Source: Alistipes sp.
GTDB taxonomy: Bacteria > Bacteroidota > Bacteroidia > Bacteroidales > Rikenellaceae
Direction: 5' to 3'
Assembly: GCA_031285485.1 (NCBI GenBank)
Contig: JAITWC010000180.1
Span: forward strand, 1-10,078
Length of the DNA stretch: 10,078 bases
The notes below the pieces were generated by a model. That model saw only the letters and a program-made list of their open reading frames with translations, was not told the origin of the DNA and made no database searches. Position numbers and translations under genes: made by a program. Below, piece after piece: positions 1 to 6,549 of this stretch; position 1 is the first letter of the stretch, and the number at the start of each line of letters is the position of its first letter.

Positions 1-87
1 ATATGGTACAACAAAATCAGAAGACACAAAGCTCTGAATAATATGACGATAGACGAGTTCTGGAACCTTAACAAAATATCGGCTTAA
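1..87 (+). CDS. IS3/rve-type transposase, C-terminal end only (partial)
   Basis: The first frame reads through from the left edge to a TAA at 85-87 and encodes 28 residues. They contain the pattern WYN-x-x-RRH-x-x-LN-x-M-T-x-x-EF, which is the typical C-terminal end of the integrase core (rve, DDE fold) in IS3-family and related transposases: a (W/Y)YN, an R-P/R-H step, LN, then T-P-x-EF. The catalytic residues lie outside the window. The stretch is AT-richer than the downstream operon, which fits an inserted element. No clear terminal inverted repeat can be identified in 88-145 because the left end of the element is not in view. An integrase-like protein from another DDE family is the main alternative. 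Confidence 0.65.
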   Translation: MWYNKIRRHKALNNMTIDEFWNLNKISA

Positions 88-157
88 CTTTTTGTGCGGC
101 GAAAGTTGGGAAATCCAATGTAATTCTTGATAATCGGGATATTCTGTGGAACGTGAG

Positions 158-164
158 GGAGGTG
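158..164 (+). promoter_or_regulatory. Shine-Dalgarno-like GGAGGTG deciding the methyltransferase start
   Basis: GGAGGTG lies 5 bases before the ATG at 170. Strong Shine-Dalgarno sequences are uncommon in Bacteroidota, and none of the other starts in this window has a comparable one. It favours ATG 170 over the in-frame GTG at 146. The 82-base gap from the transposase stop (88) to this ATG holds no other feature I can support. Confidence 0.55.
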
Positions 165-169
165 AAGCA

Positions 170-940
170 ATGAAGATTGCGATAGACGAAAACATTACCC
201 TTTATCTGGGCGACTGTCTCGATGTGATGCCGCGCCTTGCCGCAGAAGGGATCAAGGTGGAACTGGTGCTTACCGATCCGCCATACGGGACCACTCATTG
301 CCGGTGGGATTATGTGATCCCGTTCGCCCCGATGTGGGATTGCGTGAGGTCGGTGTCTCACGATAACACCCCCGCGCTCCTTTTCTGCCAGCAGCCTTTC
401 ACTTCTACTCTCGGCCACTCGAACCTGAAGGAACTGCGCTATTCGTGGGTGTGGGAAAAGACTCAGCCGACCGGGTTTCTGAATGCCAAACGGATGCCAA
501 TGAAAGCTCACGAGGATATTCTCGTCTTCTACCGGAAACTGCCAAAATACAATCCGGTAATGACCGGCGGACATACGCGCAAAGTGGTATTGGCCAAACA
601 TCGGCATAAATGCAGTCCCGGAACGATCTACAACGGACATGGCAACTACTCGGATTATTCGAGCACATCCCGGTATCCCCGAAGTGTGTTGAAATACAAG
701 ACGGAGAAACAGACATGTTGCCTGCATCCCACGCAAAAACCTGTGGCTCTGCTGGAGTATCTGATATCCACTTATACCGATGAAGGCGATATGGTGCTCG
801 ATTTTGCAATGGGCGGTGGAAGTACCGCCATCGCCTGCCGGAACACGGGACGGAAATTCATCGGCATCGAGATAGACGAACACTATTTCGACGTGGCCGA
901 ATCACGGATCAGGAAATTTTTGAACGGAAATGGAAAATAA
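170..940 (+). CDS. Beta-class DNA adenine-N6 or cytosine-N4 methyltransferase
   Basis: The 256-aa protein transfers a methyl group from AdoMet to an exocyclic amino group in DNA. It has catalytic motif IV DPPY at residues 36-39, then a central target-recognition region, then HPTQKP at 186-191 and the AdoMet-binding motif I as LDFAMGGGST at about 210-219, followed by GIEI. The order IV - recognition - X/I is that of beta-class enzymes (N6_N4_Mtase family). Motif I is slightly unusual: D-F-A-M-G-G-G-S-T rather than D-P-F-x-G-S-G-T. DPPY favours N6-adenine, but the class does not settle the base. The start at ATG 170 is chosen for its Shine-Dalgarno; a GTG start at 146 would add 8 residues. The end overlaps the polymerase start by 11 bases. 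No restriction enzyme is adjacent, so it is probably an orphan phage methyltransferase. Confidence 0.88.
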   Translation: MKIAIDENITLYLGDCLDVMPRLAAEGIKVELVLTDPPYGTTHCRWDYVIPFAPMWDCVRSVSHDNTPALLFCQQPFTSTLGHSNLKELRYSWVWEKTQPTGFLNAKRMPMKAHEDILVFYRKLPKYNPVMTGGHTRKVVLAKHRHKCSPGTIYNGHGNYSDYSSTSRYPRSVLKYKTEKQTCCLHPTQKPVALLEYLISTYTDEGDMVLDFAMGGGSTAIACRNTGRKFIGIEIDEHYFDVAESRIRKFLNGNGK

Positions 941-3083
941 AGTTATGAAAGTGGAAATAAAACGAGCCAAAACCGGAATTCCGGTTTTGGACAGCTGCGT
1001 CGGGAAAGGTCTGGTACAGGGCGGACACTACTCGGCGCCGGATATAGACATCGACTTCCAGAGCGACCGCAGACACGAGATCAAGGAGTATCTCGAACAA
1101 CGCTACAACACGGGCGGCAGGCAACGGGTCTTCTCCGCCGGCACGTTCTCCACGATGAAGTTGAAGGCGGTACTCAAAGACGTCGCCCGCGTCCACAAGC
1201 TGCCGCACGGATTGGTGAACTACATCACCGCCATCTTCGAGGAGGACAATATGACCTGGACGGGCCTGTTCCGCCTCGCCGCCCGAAACGCTCGTGTCCG
1301 CAAGTTCGTGAACGATTACCCCGATGTGATCGAGGACATCCGCAATCTGATGGGGCAGCCACGCTCGACCTCGATCCACGCCTCGGCCATCATCGTAACG
1401 CCGAGTGAAAAGGACGGCAGACCGGCGGAGTGTTTCGACTTTTTACCCCTCCGAAAAATGGATGGGTTGCTCGTTTCGGAGTTCGACGGCTACTCGGTCG
1501 AAGAGATCGGGCTGCTGAAGGAGGACGTACTGGCGACCAAGGAACTATCCAAGTTGGGGGCGACCATCGACATCGTGAACCGCACCTACGGCAAGTCGTA
1601 CACCCTCGAAAGTATAACCCAAGAGGAGTTGCACGACGCCAAAACCTACGAACTGCTGTCGGGCGGCTTTACGCAGAACGTTTTCCAGTTCTCCTCGCGG
1701 GGTATCACAAAGTTCATTATGGATGTCGTGCCCGACTGCATCGAGGATTTAATCGTAATCAACGCCCTCTACCGCCCGGCAACGCTCGACATCGGGGCGA
1801 CCGAGGAGTTCGTGCGTTACAAGCGAGGCGAAGTGGCTCCGGTCTATGATTACGGGACTTATGAGGCGACGAAGAATACCTTCGGGCTGCTCGTTTATCA
1901 AGAGCAGTATATGTCGATAGCACATACCCTCGGCGGGTTCGACCTCGGCAAGACGGACACTCTTCGTAAGGCGATTGGTAAGAAGAACCTCGAACTGATG
2001 GCGACGCTCAAGGACGACTTCATCGCCGGAGCCATTACCAACGGATGCCCCGACTACGAGGCTACGGAGATATGGCACAAGACAGAGTTGGCCGGCGGGT
2101 ACTCCTTCAACCGCAGCCACGCCGCCGCTTACGCCCTGACGGCCTTTGCCGGCGCGTGGCTAAAGGCGAACTATCCGTCGGCGTTCTACACCGTCGCCCT
2201 TCAGTGGGCGGACGACAAGGAGATCGCAACCCTGATGGGCGAGATGGAACAATGCAGCACAGCCAAGATCGTCCCGCCCGACATCAACGCCTCGGGGGTA
2301 CAGTTCCACACCGATTATACCACCGACAAGATATTCTGGTCGCTGAACAGAATCAAGATGCTCGGAATCAAGACCGCCGAGTACATCGCGGCCGAGCGGG
2401 AACGGGACGGAGCGTTCGCGGGTATCGACGACTTTATCCGGCGCGTATTCCGTGGCCGATGGAGCAAGGAGGAGACGGGGCGTATCCCCGTAACCTCCCT
2501 CCACGTCAAGAACCTGATCCTTGCCGGATGCTTCGACAAGGCGGAAGGTGTCGAGTCTGTCGCCGACAGGTATGCCATTCTCGAACGTGCGGCGGCTGTG
2601 CTCGGGTTCGAGTTGGGCGAGACGGAGTTCTCGGCGGAGAACATCGACAAGCACCACTTCTGGTCTCGCCTTCAGGTGGCGGTCTCCGGCATCGGCTCCG
2701 TCGACTACCGCCGCGTCTTCGACGGCTCGCAGGTTCGGGAGCGGATCAAAGGCCGTACATCGTGGATGAGCCTGCGCGACGCGCTCATTATGGAGAACGA
2801 GGGTAAAAAAGTCGCCGTCTGCGCAACCGTTATCGAGGTCGAGGAGCTATCCTATAAAGACCGCGAGACGGGCAATCGGGTGGCCTTCGCCAAACTCACC
2901 CTCCAGCAAAACACCGACACAATGGAGCTTGTATGCTGGAACGACTTCTACGCGCCTCGCCGCAAGGATATTCTCGGACTGAAAGACAGGATCATAGTCG
3001 TCACGGCGAACATAAAATACAGCGACTACACCGGCACCAACGCACTGCACACAACGAAATCATCCATACTGTCCATCGAATGA
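930..3083 (+). CDS. DNA polymerase III alpha-type polymerase lacking the PHP and N-terminal palm region
   Basis: This 717-aa protein matches the C-family replicative polymerase from mid-palm onward. PDIDIDF at 37-43 supplies the first two catalytic aspartates (D38, D40; D401 and D403 in E. coli numbering). The third aspartate fits D199 in the LLKEDVLATK segment. Fingers and thumb landmarks follow: VFQFSSRGI at 251-259, YRPATLD near 281, YQEQYM at 323-328, LRKAIGKK at 345-352, and GGYSFNRSHAAAYAL at 389-403. A helix-hairpin-helix-like region lies near 473-503 and an OB-fold-like region near 627-715. The usual 350 or so N-terminal residues (PHP domain and the GRGSGAGS-type palm motif) are absent, and only 36 residues precede PDIDIDF. 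Either the gene is split, with the first part upstream of the window, or it is a decayed or re-started gene; the long intact frame argues for function. ATG 945 is an alternative start. Confidence 0.85.
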   Translation: MENKVMKVEIKRAKTGIPVLDSCVGKGLVQGGHYSAPDIDIDFQSDRRHEIKEYLEQRYNTGGRQRVFSAGTFSTMKLKAVLKDVARVHKLPHGLVNYITAIFEEDNMTWTGLFRLAARNARVRKFVNDYPDVIEDIRNLMGQPRSTSIHASAIIVTPSEKDGRPAECFDFLPLRKMDGLLVSEFDGYSVEEIGLLKEDVLATKELSKLGATIDIVNRTYGKSYTLESITQEELHDAKTYELLSGGFTQNVFQFSSRGITKFIMDVVPDCIEDLIVINALYRPATLDIGATEEFVRYKRGEVAPVYDYGTYEATKNTFGLLVYQEQYMSIAHTLGGFDLGKTDTLRKAIGKKNLELMATLKDDFIAGAITNGCPDYEATEIWHKTELAGGYSFNRSHAAAYALTAFAGAWLKANYPSAFYTVALQWADDKEIATLMGEMEQCSTAKIVPPDINASGVQFHTDYTTDKIFWSLNRIKMLGIKTAEYIAAERERDGAFAGIDDFIRRVFRGRWSKEETGRIPVTSLHVKNLILAGCFDKAEGVESVADRYAILERAAAVLGFELGETEFSAENIDKHHFWSRLQVAVSGIGSVDYRRVFDGSQVRERIKGRTSWMSLRDALIMENEGKKVAVCATVIEVEELSYKDRETGNRVAFAKLTLQQNTDTMELVCWNDFYAPRRKDILGLKDRIIVVTANIKYSDYTGTNALHTTKSSILSIE

Positions 3084-3613
3084 GACCAGTCATCATAGCC
3101 ATCGTGGGGCCGTCGGGCTCCGGCAAGACACTTTTAGCGGACTATCTGCGCGACCGGTACGCCATCCCCGCCATCGTCTCGACCACCACCCGCCCCAAGA
3201 GGGAGAATGAGGTCGAGGGTGTGGACTACCACTTCGTCAGGAATACCAAAGCGTTCCGGCGCGAGGATATGCTGACACATACTCGGTTCGCGGGACACGA
3301 ATACCTTGCCCGGAAGAACCAACTCCCTGAATCGGGTCTCTGTACCTATATCGTGGACGAAAGAGGTGTTCGCAAACTCAAACGCTCCGCCGGAGAGGAG
3401 TACGGAATCATCACAGTGATGGTTCGTTGCGACACCGACAAACTTCGGGAGCAAGGCATCGACCCCGAGCGCATCGAGCGGGATCGGACCCGAAAGAAAC
3501 TGAACCATAAATACATCGACCTTATCGTGTCGAGCAACGGTACGAAGGAGAAGTTCAAGCAAAACATCGACGGAATCTATAAAATCATCACGCAATGGCT
3601 GCCCCTGCTTTAG
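3080..3613 (+). CDS. Guanylate kinase-like (d)NMP kinase
   Basis: The 177-aa protein has a Walker A motif GPSGSGKT at 10-17. It is followed by the guanylate-kinase GMP-binding signature STTTRPKRENEVEGVDYHF at about 34-52, which corresponds to S-x-x-TR-x-P-R-x-x-E-x-x-G-x-DYHF in GMP kinases. The expected reaction is phosphorylation of (d)GMP to (d)GDP in the cytoplasm. It is shorter than E. coli Gmk (about 207 aa) and divergent after residue 60. Phage nucleotide kinases sometimes act on modified or other deoxynucleotides, so the substrate is not certain. The start is ATG 3080, overlapping the polymerase stop as ATGA, which suggests translational coupling. The frame is open upstream to 2933 but that part lies inside the polymerase gene. 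Its place between polymerase and exonuclease points to dNTP supply for phage replication. Confidence 0.82.
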   Translation: MRPVIIAIVGPSGSGKTLLADYLRDRYAIPAIVSTTTRPKRENEVEGVDYHFVRNTKAFRREDMLTHTRFAGHEYLARKNQLPESGLCTYIVDERGVRKLKRSAGEEYGIITVMVRCDTDKLREQGIDPERIERDRTRKKLNHKYIDLIVSSNGTKEKFKQNIDGIYKIITQWLPLL

Positions 3614-4359
3614 AACCCAAGATTTACACCGCCATCGGCCTCGACTTCGAGACGGGCGGACTGGACTGCACCCGCTGCGCCTGTATCCAAATCGCAGTGC
3701 AGGCTATTCGGTTGGATACGTTGGAGATATTCGACCGCTACTCGGCATACATAGCCCCGTACCACAAGCAGGAGTTGGGCGCCGCCAAACGAAAGGTGCT
3801 GAAGACAAAGCACGAACTTTCCCAACCCTCCGAGCGGATGGACTACGAACAGGTCGCCCTCGACTACTCGGGCATCACGATGGATACGCTCATTAATCAG
3901 GGAGCCGAACTGAAGGAGGTCGCCGCCGGGATTATCCGTTTCGCGAATAAATCGACGCTCGGCAAGGGGGCGCAGTGCAAACCGATTCTTATCGGGCAGA
4001 ACATCGCCTTCGACATCGGGTTCCTCCAACAGTTGATGAGTTACGCGGGTTTGGCCGCCGAGTTCGAGAAGGCGTTTGCAGGCAAGAAAGACTTTCACGG
4101 CAACTTCCAGCCGCTCTACATCGACACGATCCCGCTCGCGCGCCTCGCGCTTGCCGCCGATCCGTCGATGGTCTCCTACAAGTTGGAACTTATCGCCGAG
4201 CGGTTCGGCATAGACCTCTCGGACGCCCACGACGCGGCGGCGGACGTGGCGGCCACGCTCGACATCGTGCGGGTGTGCTCGGCAAGGCTTCGCAACGGCG
4301 AGGACGGCGCCGCACCCGTCTCCCGGCAACCCAAAACCAGAGATCATTTCAAGATTTAG
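3595..4359 (+). CDS. DEDDh 3'-5' exonuclease, DnaQ/epsilon-like
   Basis: The 254-aa protein has the three exonuclease motifs of the DnaQ-like family: Exo I DFET (D17, E19), Exo II LIGQNIAFD with D140, and Exo III as HDAAADVAAT with H212 and D217. Together these give the DEDDh metal-binding set. It would remove mismatched 3' ends during DNA synthesis, and its location two genes after a polymerase III alpha-type protein fits a proofreading subunit. An insertion of about 60 residues between Exo I and Exo II (roughly 55-115) is longer than in the minimal fold. The start ATG overlaps the kinase end by 19 bases. A stand-alone repair or RNase-T-like exonuclease is the alternative. Confidence 0.85.
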   Translation: MAAPALEPKIYTAIGLDFETGGLDCTRCACIQIAVQAIRLDTLEIFDRYSAYIAPYHKQELGAAKRKVLKTKHELSQPSERMDYEQVALDYSGITMDTLINQGAELKEVAAGIIRFANKSTLGKGAQCKPILIGQNIAFDIGFLQQLMSYAGLAAEFEKAFAGKKDFHGNFQPLYIDTIPLARLALAADPSMVSYKLELIAERFGIDLSDAHDAAADVAATLDIVRVCSARLRNGEDGAAPVSRQPKTRDHFKI

Positions 4360-4361
4360 CG

Positions 4362-4658
4362 ATGGAACAGATAGAAAAAAACGACAACGTGATCCTCGGC
4401 AGGAACGAGAAAGGCGAGGACACCATCACCTTTCGGGTTCAAGACCTGATCACCTACGGGGTGTTGGGTTACGACGGCAACGAGTTTATGGCGGCCATAT
4501 CGGGCTACGGGCTCAACATCGCCTTCAACATGAAACTCATCAACTCCCTGGCCGACGCCGAGGCGATGGCCGACAGCATGGCCAACGTGTTCTACGAGGC
4601 CCTAATGCATCAACTGATCGCACAAAAACGGGACTTCGCCAAACCGCCGGAGCGGTAA
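4362..4658 (+). CDS. Unknown 98-aa acidic-N-terminal protein of the replication operon
   Basis: I do not recognise this protein. It starts at ATG 4362, two bases after the exonuclease stop, and ends at TAA 4656-4658, 19 bases before the terminase-like gene. The sequence is soluble in character, with no membrane segment or signal peptide. It has a glycine/tyrosine-containing centre (YGVLGYDGNEF, about 32-42) and an alanine/methionine-rich likely helix at about 62-85. An open frame continues upstream to 3975 but only as a shadow of the exonuclease. It is supported as a gene by tight spacing in the operon and by GC-rich third codon positions. Its role in replication or packaging is not shown by the sequence. 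Confidence 0.7.
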   Translation: MEQIEKNDNVILGRNEKGEDTITFRVQDLITYGVLGYDGNEFMAAISGYGLNIAFNMKLINSLADAEAMADSMANVFYEALMHQLIAQKRDFAKPPER

Positions 4659-4677
4659 CATCCTATTCTTTCACAAA

Positions 4678-5202
4678 ATGGCAAAGAAGATAGAACATAG
4701 CGAGCCGCAGGACGTGGAGTCGCAAGCGTTGACCGCCGAGCGGGAGCGGTTCTGCCAGCTCTATGTGTGCGGCGGGGTGTCGTTCGCGGGGCAACTCGCC
4801 AAGTGTTTCAAGGAGGTGTTCGGCGAGGATTACCGCGATGTGTCCATAGATGCCCGTCGCCTTGTGCGCGAACCGCTCGTGATGGCGCGGATCAGGGAAC
4901 TCTCCGCCGCGATGACGAGCGAGGTAGAGAGTATCGCCGTCAAGATGCAGATCACCGAGACCCTGCGCTCGATTATGGAGGAGACGGCATCCGACAATTT
5001 CACCGACCGTTTCGGCAGCCACCTCTCTCCGGCTCCGCTGCGCGCCGTGGCGGTGAACGCGGCAAAGGCGCTTATGGAACTATACCCGATAAAGCACGTC
5101 CACGAAACCAAACTCAAGATCGAGGGATCGGAGGGCGGTGTGGTCTTCAACGTCATAGTACCCGACACAAAACAGAACGACGATGCCGGCCCCGAAGAGT
5201 AA
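4678..5202 (+). CDS. Phage terminase small-subunit-like DNA-binding protein
   Basis: The 174-aa protein has the layout of the Terminase_2-type small subunits. An N-terminal LTAERERFCQLYV helix (18-30) leads into a helix-turn-helix-like segment, and the end of the domain reads ARRLVREPLVMARIREL (about 59-75), close to the family pattern A-x-R-L-x-x-x-P-x-V-x-A-R-I-x-E-L. A helical oligomerisation region with an ALMELYPIKH step follows at about 130-141. The C-terminus is VVFNVIVPD (150-158), a beta-strand ending common in this family. Small terminase subunits bind packaging sites on phage DNA and recruit the large subunit. The large-subunit gene is not in the next 5 kb, which is unusual. The start is ATG 4678, with CTATTCTT at 4663-4670 just upstream. 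A different phage DNA-binding protein is possible. Confidence 0.7.
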   Translation: MAKKIEHSEPQDVESQALTAERERFCQLYVCGGVSFAGQLAKCFKEVFGEDYRDVSIDARRLVREPLVMARIRELSAAMTSEVESIAVKMQITETLRSIMEETASDNFTDRFGSHLSPAPLRAVAVNAAKALMELYPIKHVHETKLKIEGSEGGVVFNVIVPDTKQNDDAGPEE

Positions 5203-5359
5203 GAGGCGGATTACACGCGCGGCGATGGAGCGGACGATCTACCTCGTTCTCGTCGTCGGGCTTACCGTGTGGGGGCTGTGGCACTCGGAGGCGGCAGTCG
5301 CGCTTATCGGTGCCATCAAGGACGCATTCTCAATCCTTCTAAATACAACCACACCATGA
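5183..5359 (+). CDS. 58-aa single-span membrane protein (possible holin-like)
   Basis: This small gene begins at ATG 5183 inside the 3' end of the terminase-like gene and ends at TGA 5357-5359, overlapping the next ATG as ATGA. The N-terminus is strongly basic (KSKRRITR, 5-12). A membrane segment of about 14-18 residues follows (IYLVLVVGLTVWGLW, 19-33), then a short amphipathic stretch (ALIGAIKDAFSILL, 40-53). Both junctions overlap neighbours in the manner of coupled translation, which supports it as a gene. Small basic membrane proteins next to packaging genes are often holins or holin partners, but no family is recognisable, so the lysis role is a guess. Confidence 0.6.
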   Translation: MPAPKSKRRITRAAMERTIYLVLVVGLTVWGLWHSEAAVALIGAIKDAFSILLNTTTP

Positions 5360-5658
5360 CAATGACAACCGAAAAACTCAAATCGTTCGTGAGAGACAAC
5401 TTCAGGATCATCGTGACCATCGTCGCCTTTTTAGTGACGTTCTATGTTCAGCACGTCACCAACACCGCCCGCATCGCCAAGTTGGAGGAGCAGTGCGTGA
5501 CGCTGGAGGTTCGGCTCGCCGACCAGTACGACCGCATCGACGCGATCAAGTTGGACAAGGCGGTGTTCGAGGCCACCATGACACAATTCACATCCATCCA
5601 GTCCGACCTCAGAGAGATGCGCAACGACATCAAGGAGTTGCTCAAAAACCAGCGATAA
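5356..5658 (+). CDS. 100-aa membrane-anchored coiled-coil protein
   Basis: The protein has a short polar N-terminus, one strong transmembrane helix at about 17-32 (RIIVTIVAFLVTFYVQ), and a C-terminal region from about 38 to 98 with heptad-like hydrophobic spacing and many charged residues (IAKLEEQ, LREMRNDIKELL). It is predicted to be a membrane-anchored coiled coil. Similar small proteins occur near lysis genes in phages, but I cannot assign a family. The start at ATG 5356 gives an ATGA overlap with the 58-aa gene; an open extension to 5269 is only a shadow of that gene. It may act with the neighbouring membrane proteins at the envelope. Confidence 0.7.
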   Translation: MTMTTEKLKSFVRDNFRIIVTIVAFLVTFYVQHVTNTARIAKLEEQCVTLEVRLADQYDRIDAIKLDKAVFEATMTQFTSIQSDLREMRNDIKELLKNQR

Positions 5659-5661
5659 TCG

Positions 5662-5880
5662 ATGGCAACACTCAACACACAGGTGCGAATCATCTCCTCG
5701 GACGACCTCACCGCGATGTGCCTTTCCGACCTCGCCGGTCGGAGTGGCCGCGTGGTCGAACAGATATTCTCGTTCGGTGGGAAACGGATCGGCTATATGG
5801 TCTGTCTCGATGAGCCGTTCGATGGCGAGTGCCTTTGGTTTGTGCCTCAAAACTCTGTTGCCGATGAAAAGAATTGTTAA
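5662..5880 (+). CDS. Unknown 72-aa protein, possibly an SH3-like fold
   Basis: This short gene starts 3 bases after the upstream stop and overlaps the next gene by 17 bases. The sequence has no membrane segment. Its centre reads like a small beta-barrel: GRSGRVVEQIFSFGGKRIGY, then LDEP and LWFVPQNSV. Glycine turns and a terminal aromatic-valine-proline strand recall SH3/KOW-like domains. That reading is only from the pattern of strands and turns. No function is claimed. Confidence 0.6.
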   Translation: MATLNTQVRIISSDDLTAMCLSDLAGRSGRVVEQIFSFGGKRIGYMVCLDEPFDGECLWFVPQNSVADEKNC

Positions 5881-6475
5881 TAGAGCGGTTCTGATCGGGT
5901 TCGCCCTGTTTGCTGTTGCTACGCTGATCCTGTGGCGGCATTCAGTCAAAATGACCCGTGAACGGGACCGCTACCGGCAGAACACCGAGGCGCTACTGAC
6001 AGATATGCGGCGCATTCAGGTCGATTCGACCCGTATGGCCGTCGACGTAAAGACGCTCCGGCTGACGGTCTCCGAGTTCGAGGAGTACCGGGCGCAGGAT
6101 GCGAAACTTATCCGTCGACTTGGGGTGCGTGTCAAGGATTTGGAAGCCGCCGCCCGGCATCATCTATTGGTCGAGGCTCCGATAGTCGCTCCGGTGCGGG
6201 ATTCGGTCATCGCCCGCGACACGGTGTTCGTGCCCGTCCAGTCGGTCGAGATGATCAATCCCCATATCGAGTTTAAGGGAGTGATCGAGGATTCGGTGCT
6301 TACCGCCGACGTGCGTATTCCCGTAACGCTCAACCAAGCCGTGTTCGTCGAATACAGGCACAAGTTCCTGTGGTGGCGGTGGAAAGTCAAGGGTGTCCGC
6401 CAGATTATCACCAGTGACAACCCCTATGTCGAGATCGAGTATTCGGAGTATATCAGGATCGAGAAGAAAAAATGA
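5864..6475 (+). CDS. DUF6549-like prophage membrane/coiled-coil protein
   Basis: The 203-aa protein has a basic start (MKRIVNR), a transmembrane helix at about 8-24, and a long coiled-coil region from 28 to about 98. A conserved-looking RDSVIARDTVF segment lies at 112-122, and a beta-rich C-terminal domain contains HKFLWWRWKVKG (166-177) and SDNPYVEIEYSEYI. This architecture and the RDSV-RDTV and FLWWRWxVKG features match what I remember of DUF6549 proteins, common in Bacteroidota prophages and without known function. A spanin- or lysis-related role has been imagined for similar layouts but is not shown here. ATG 5864 is chosen because it overlaps the upstream stop; the longer frame from 5744 is a shadow. 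Its stop codon lies at the base of the terminator at 6475. Confidence 0.78.
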   Translation: MKRIVNRAVLIGFALFAVATLILWRHSVKMTRERDRYRQNTEALLTDMRRIQVDSTRMAVDVKTLRLTVSEFEEYRAQDAKLIRRLGVRVKDLEAAARHHLLVEAPIVAPVRDSVIARDTVFVPVQSVEMINPHIEFKGVIEDSVLTADVRIPVTLNQAVFVEYRHKFLWWRWKVKGVRQIITSDNPYVEIEYSEYIRIEKKK

Positions 6476-6495
6476 GCCTCCATTCGAGGCTTTTT
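6475..6495 (+). terminator. Intrinsic terminator closing the main operon
   Basis: AGCCTC (6475-6480) and GAGGCT (6486-6491) form a 6-bp stem with a 5-base loop, preceded by a run of A and followed by TTTTT at 6491-6495. It begins at the last base of the DUF6549-like stop codon. Confidence 0.75.
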
Positions 6496-6518
6496 AATCC
6501 TCCCCGCCGCCGTGACTC

Positions 6519-6549
6519 TATTCTTCGGCGCACACAAAAACGAAGAATA
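6519..6549 (+). promoter_or_regulatory. Candidate -7 element and 9-bp dyad abutting the C5-methyltransferase ATG
   Basis: TATTCTTCG (6519-6527) and CGAAGAATA (6541-6549) are perfect 9-base inverted repeats around a 13-base spacer. The last A is the A of the start codon. The left arm resembles a Bacteroidota -7 element (TAnnTTTG-like, with one extra base), and the same CTATTCTTCG 10-mer recurs upstream of the methyltransferase at 7913. If the left arm is the promoter, the dyad would be an operator in DNA rather than an mRNA hairpin. Confidence 0.4.

Noticed and set aside
146..169. GTG 146 as the methyltransferase start
   Set aside because: A clear GGAGGTG lies at the right distance from ATG 170, and family proteins start near the MKIAI-type strand.
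930..1040. A C-intein or split-intein fragment at the polymerase N-terminus
   Set aside because: The 36 residues before PDIDIDF lack the terminal HN and the block F pattern. The known split-DnaE intein site (GYSFNRSH region) is uninterrupted here.
2045..2806. 253-aa plus-strand frame inside the polymerase gene
   Set aside because: Arginine/glycine/proline-rich composition typical of a shifted shadow. The polymerase frame has conserved motifs throughout this part, unlike the C5-methyltransferase case.
3610..4347. 245-aa minus-strand frame across the exonuclease gene
   Set aside because: Exactly antisense to a gene with all three exonuclease motifs; no recognisable features of its own.
4767..5342. 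191-aa plus-strand frame over the terminase-like gene
   Set aside because: Arginine-rich shadow with no motif. The terminase-like and 58-aa frames explain the region better.
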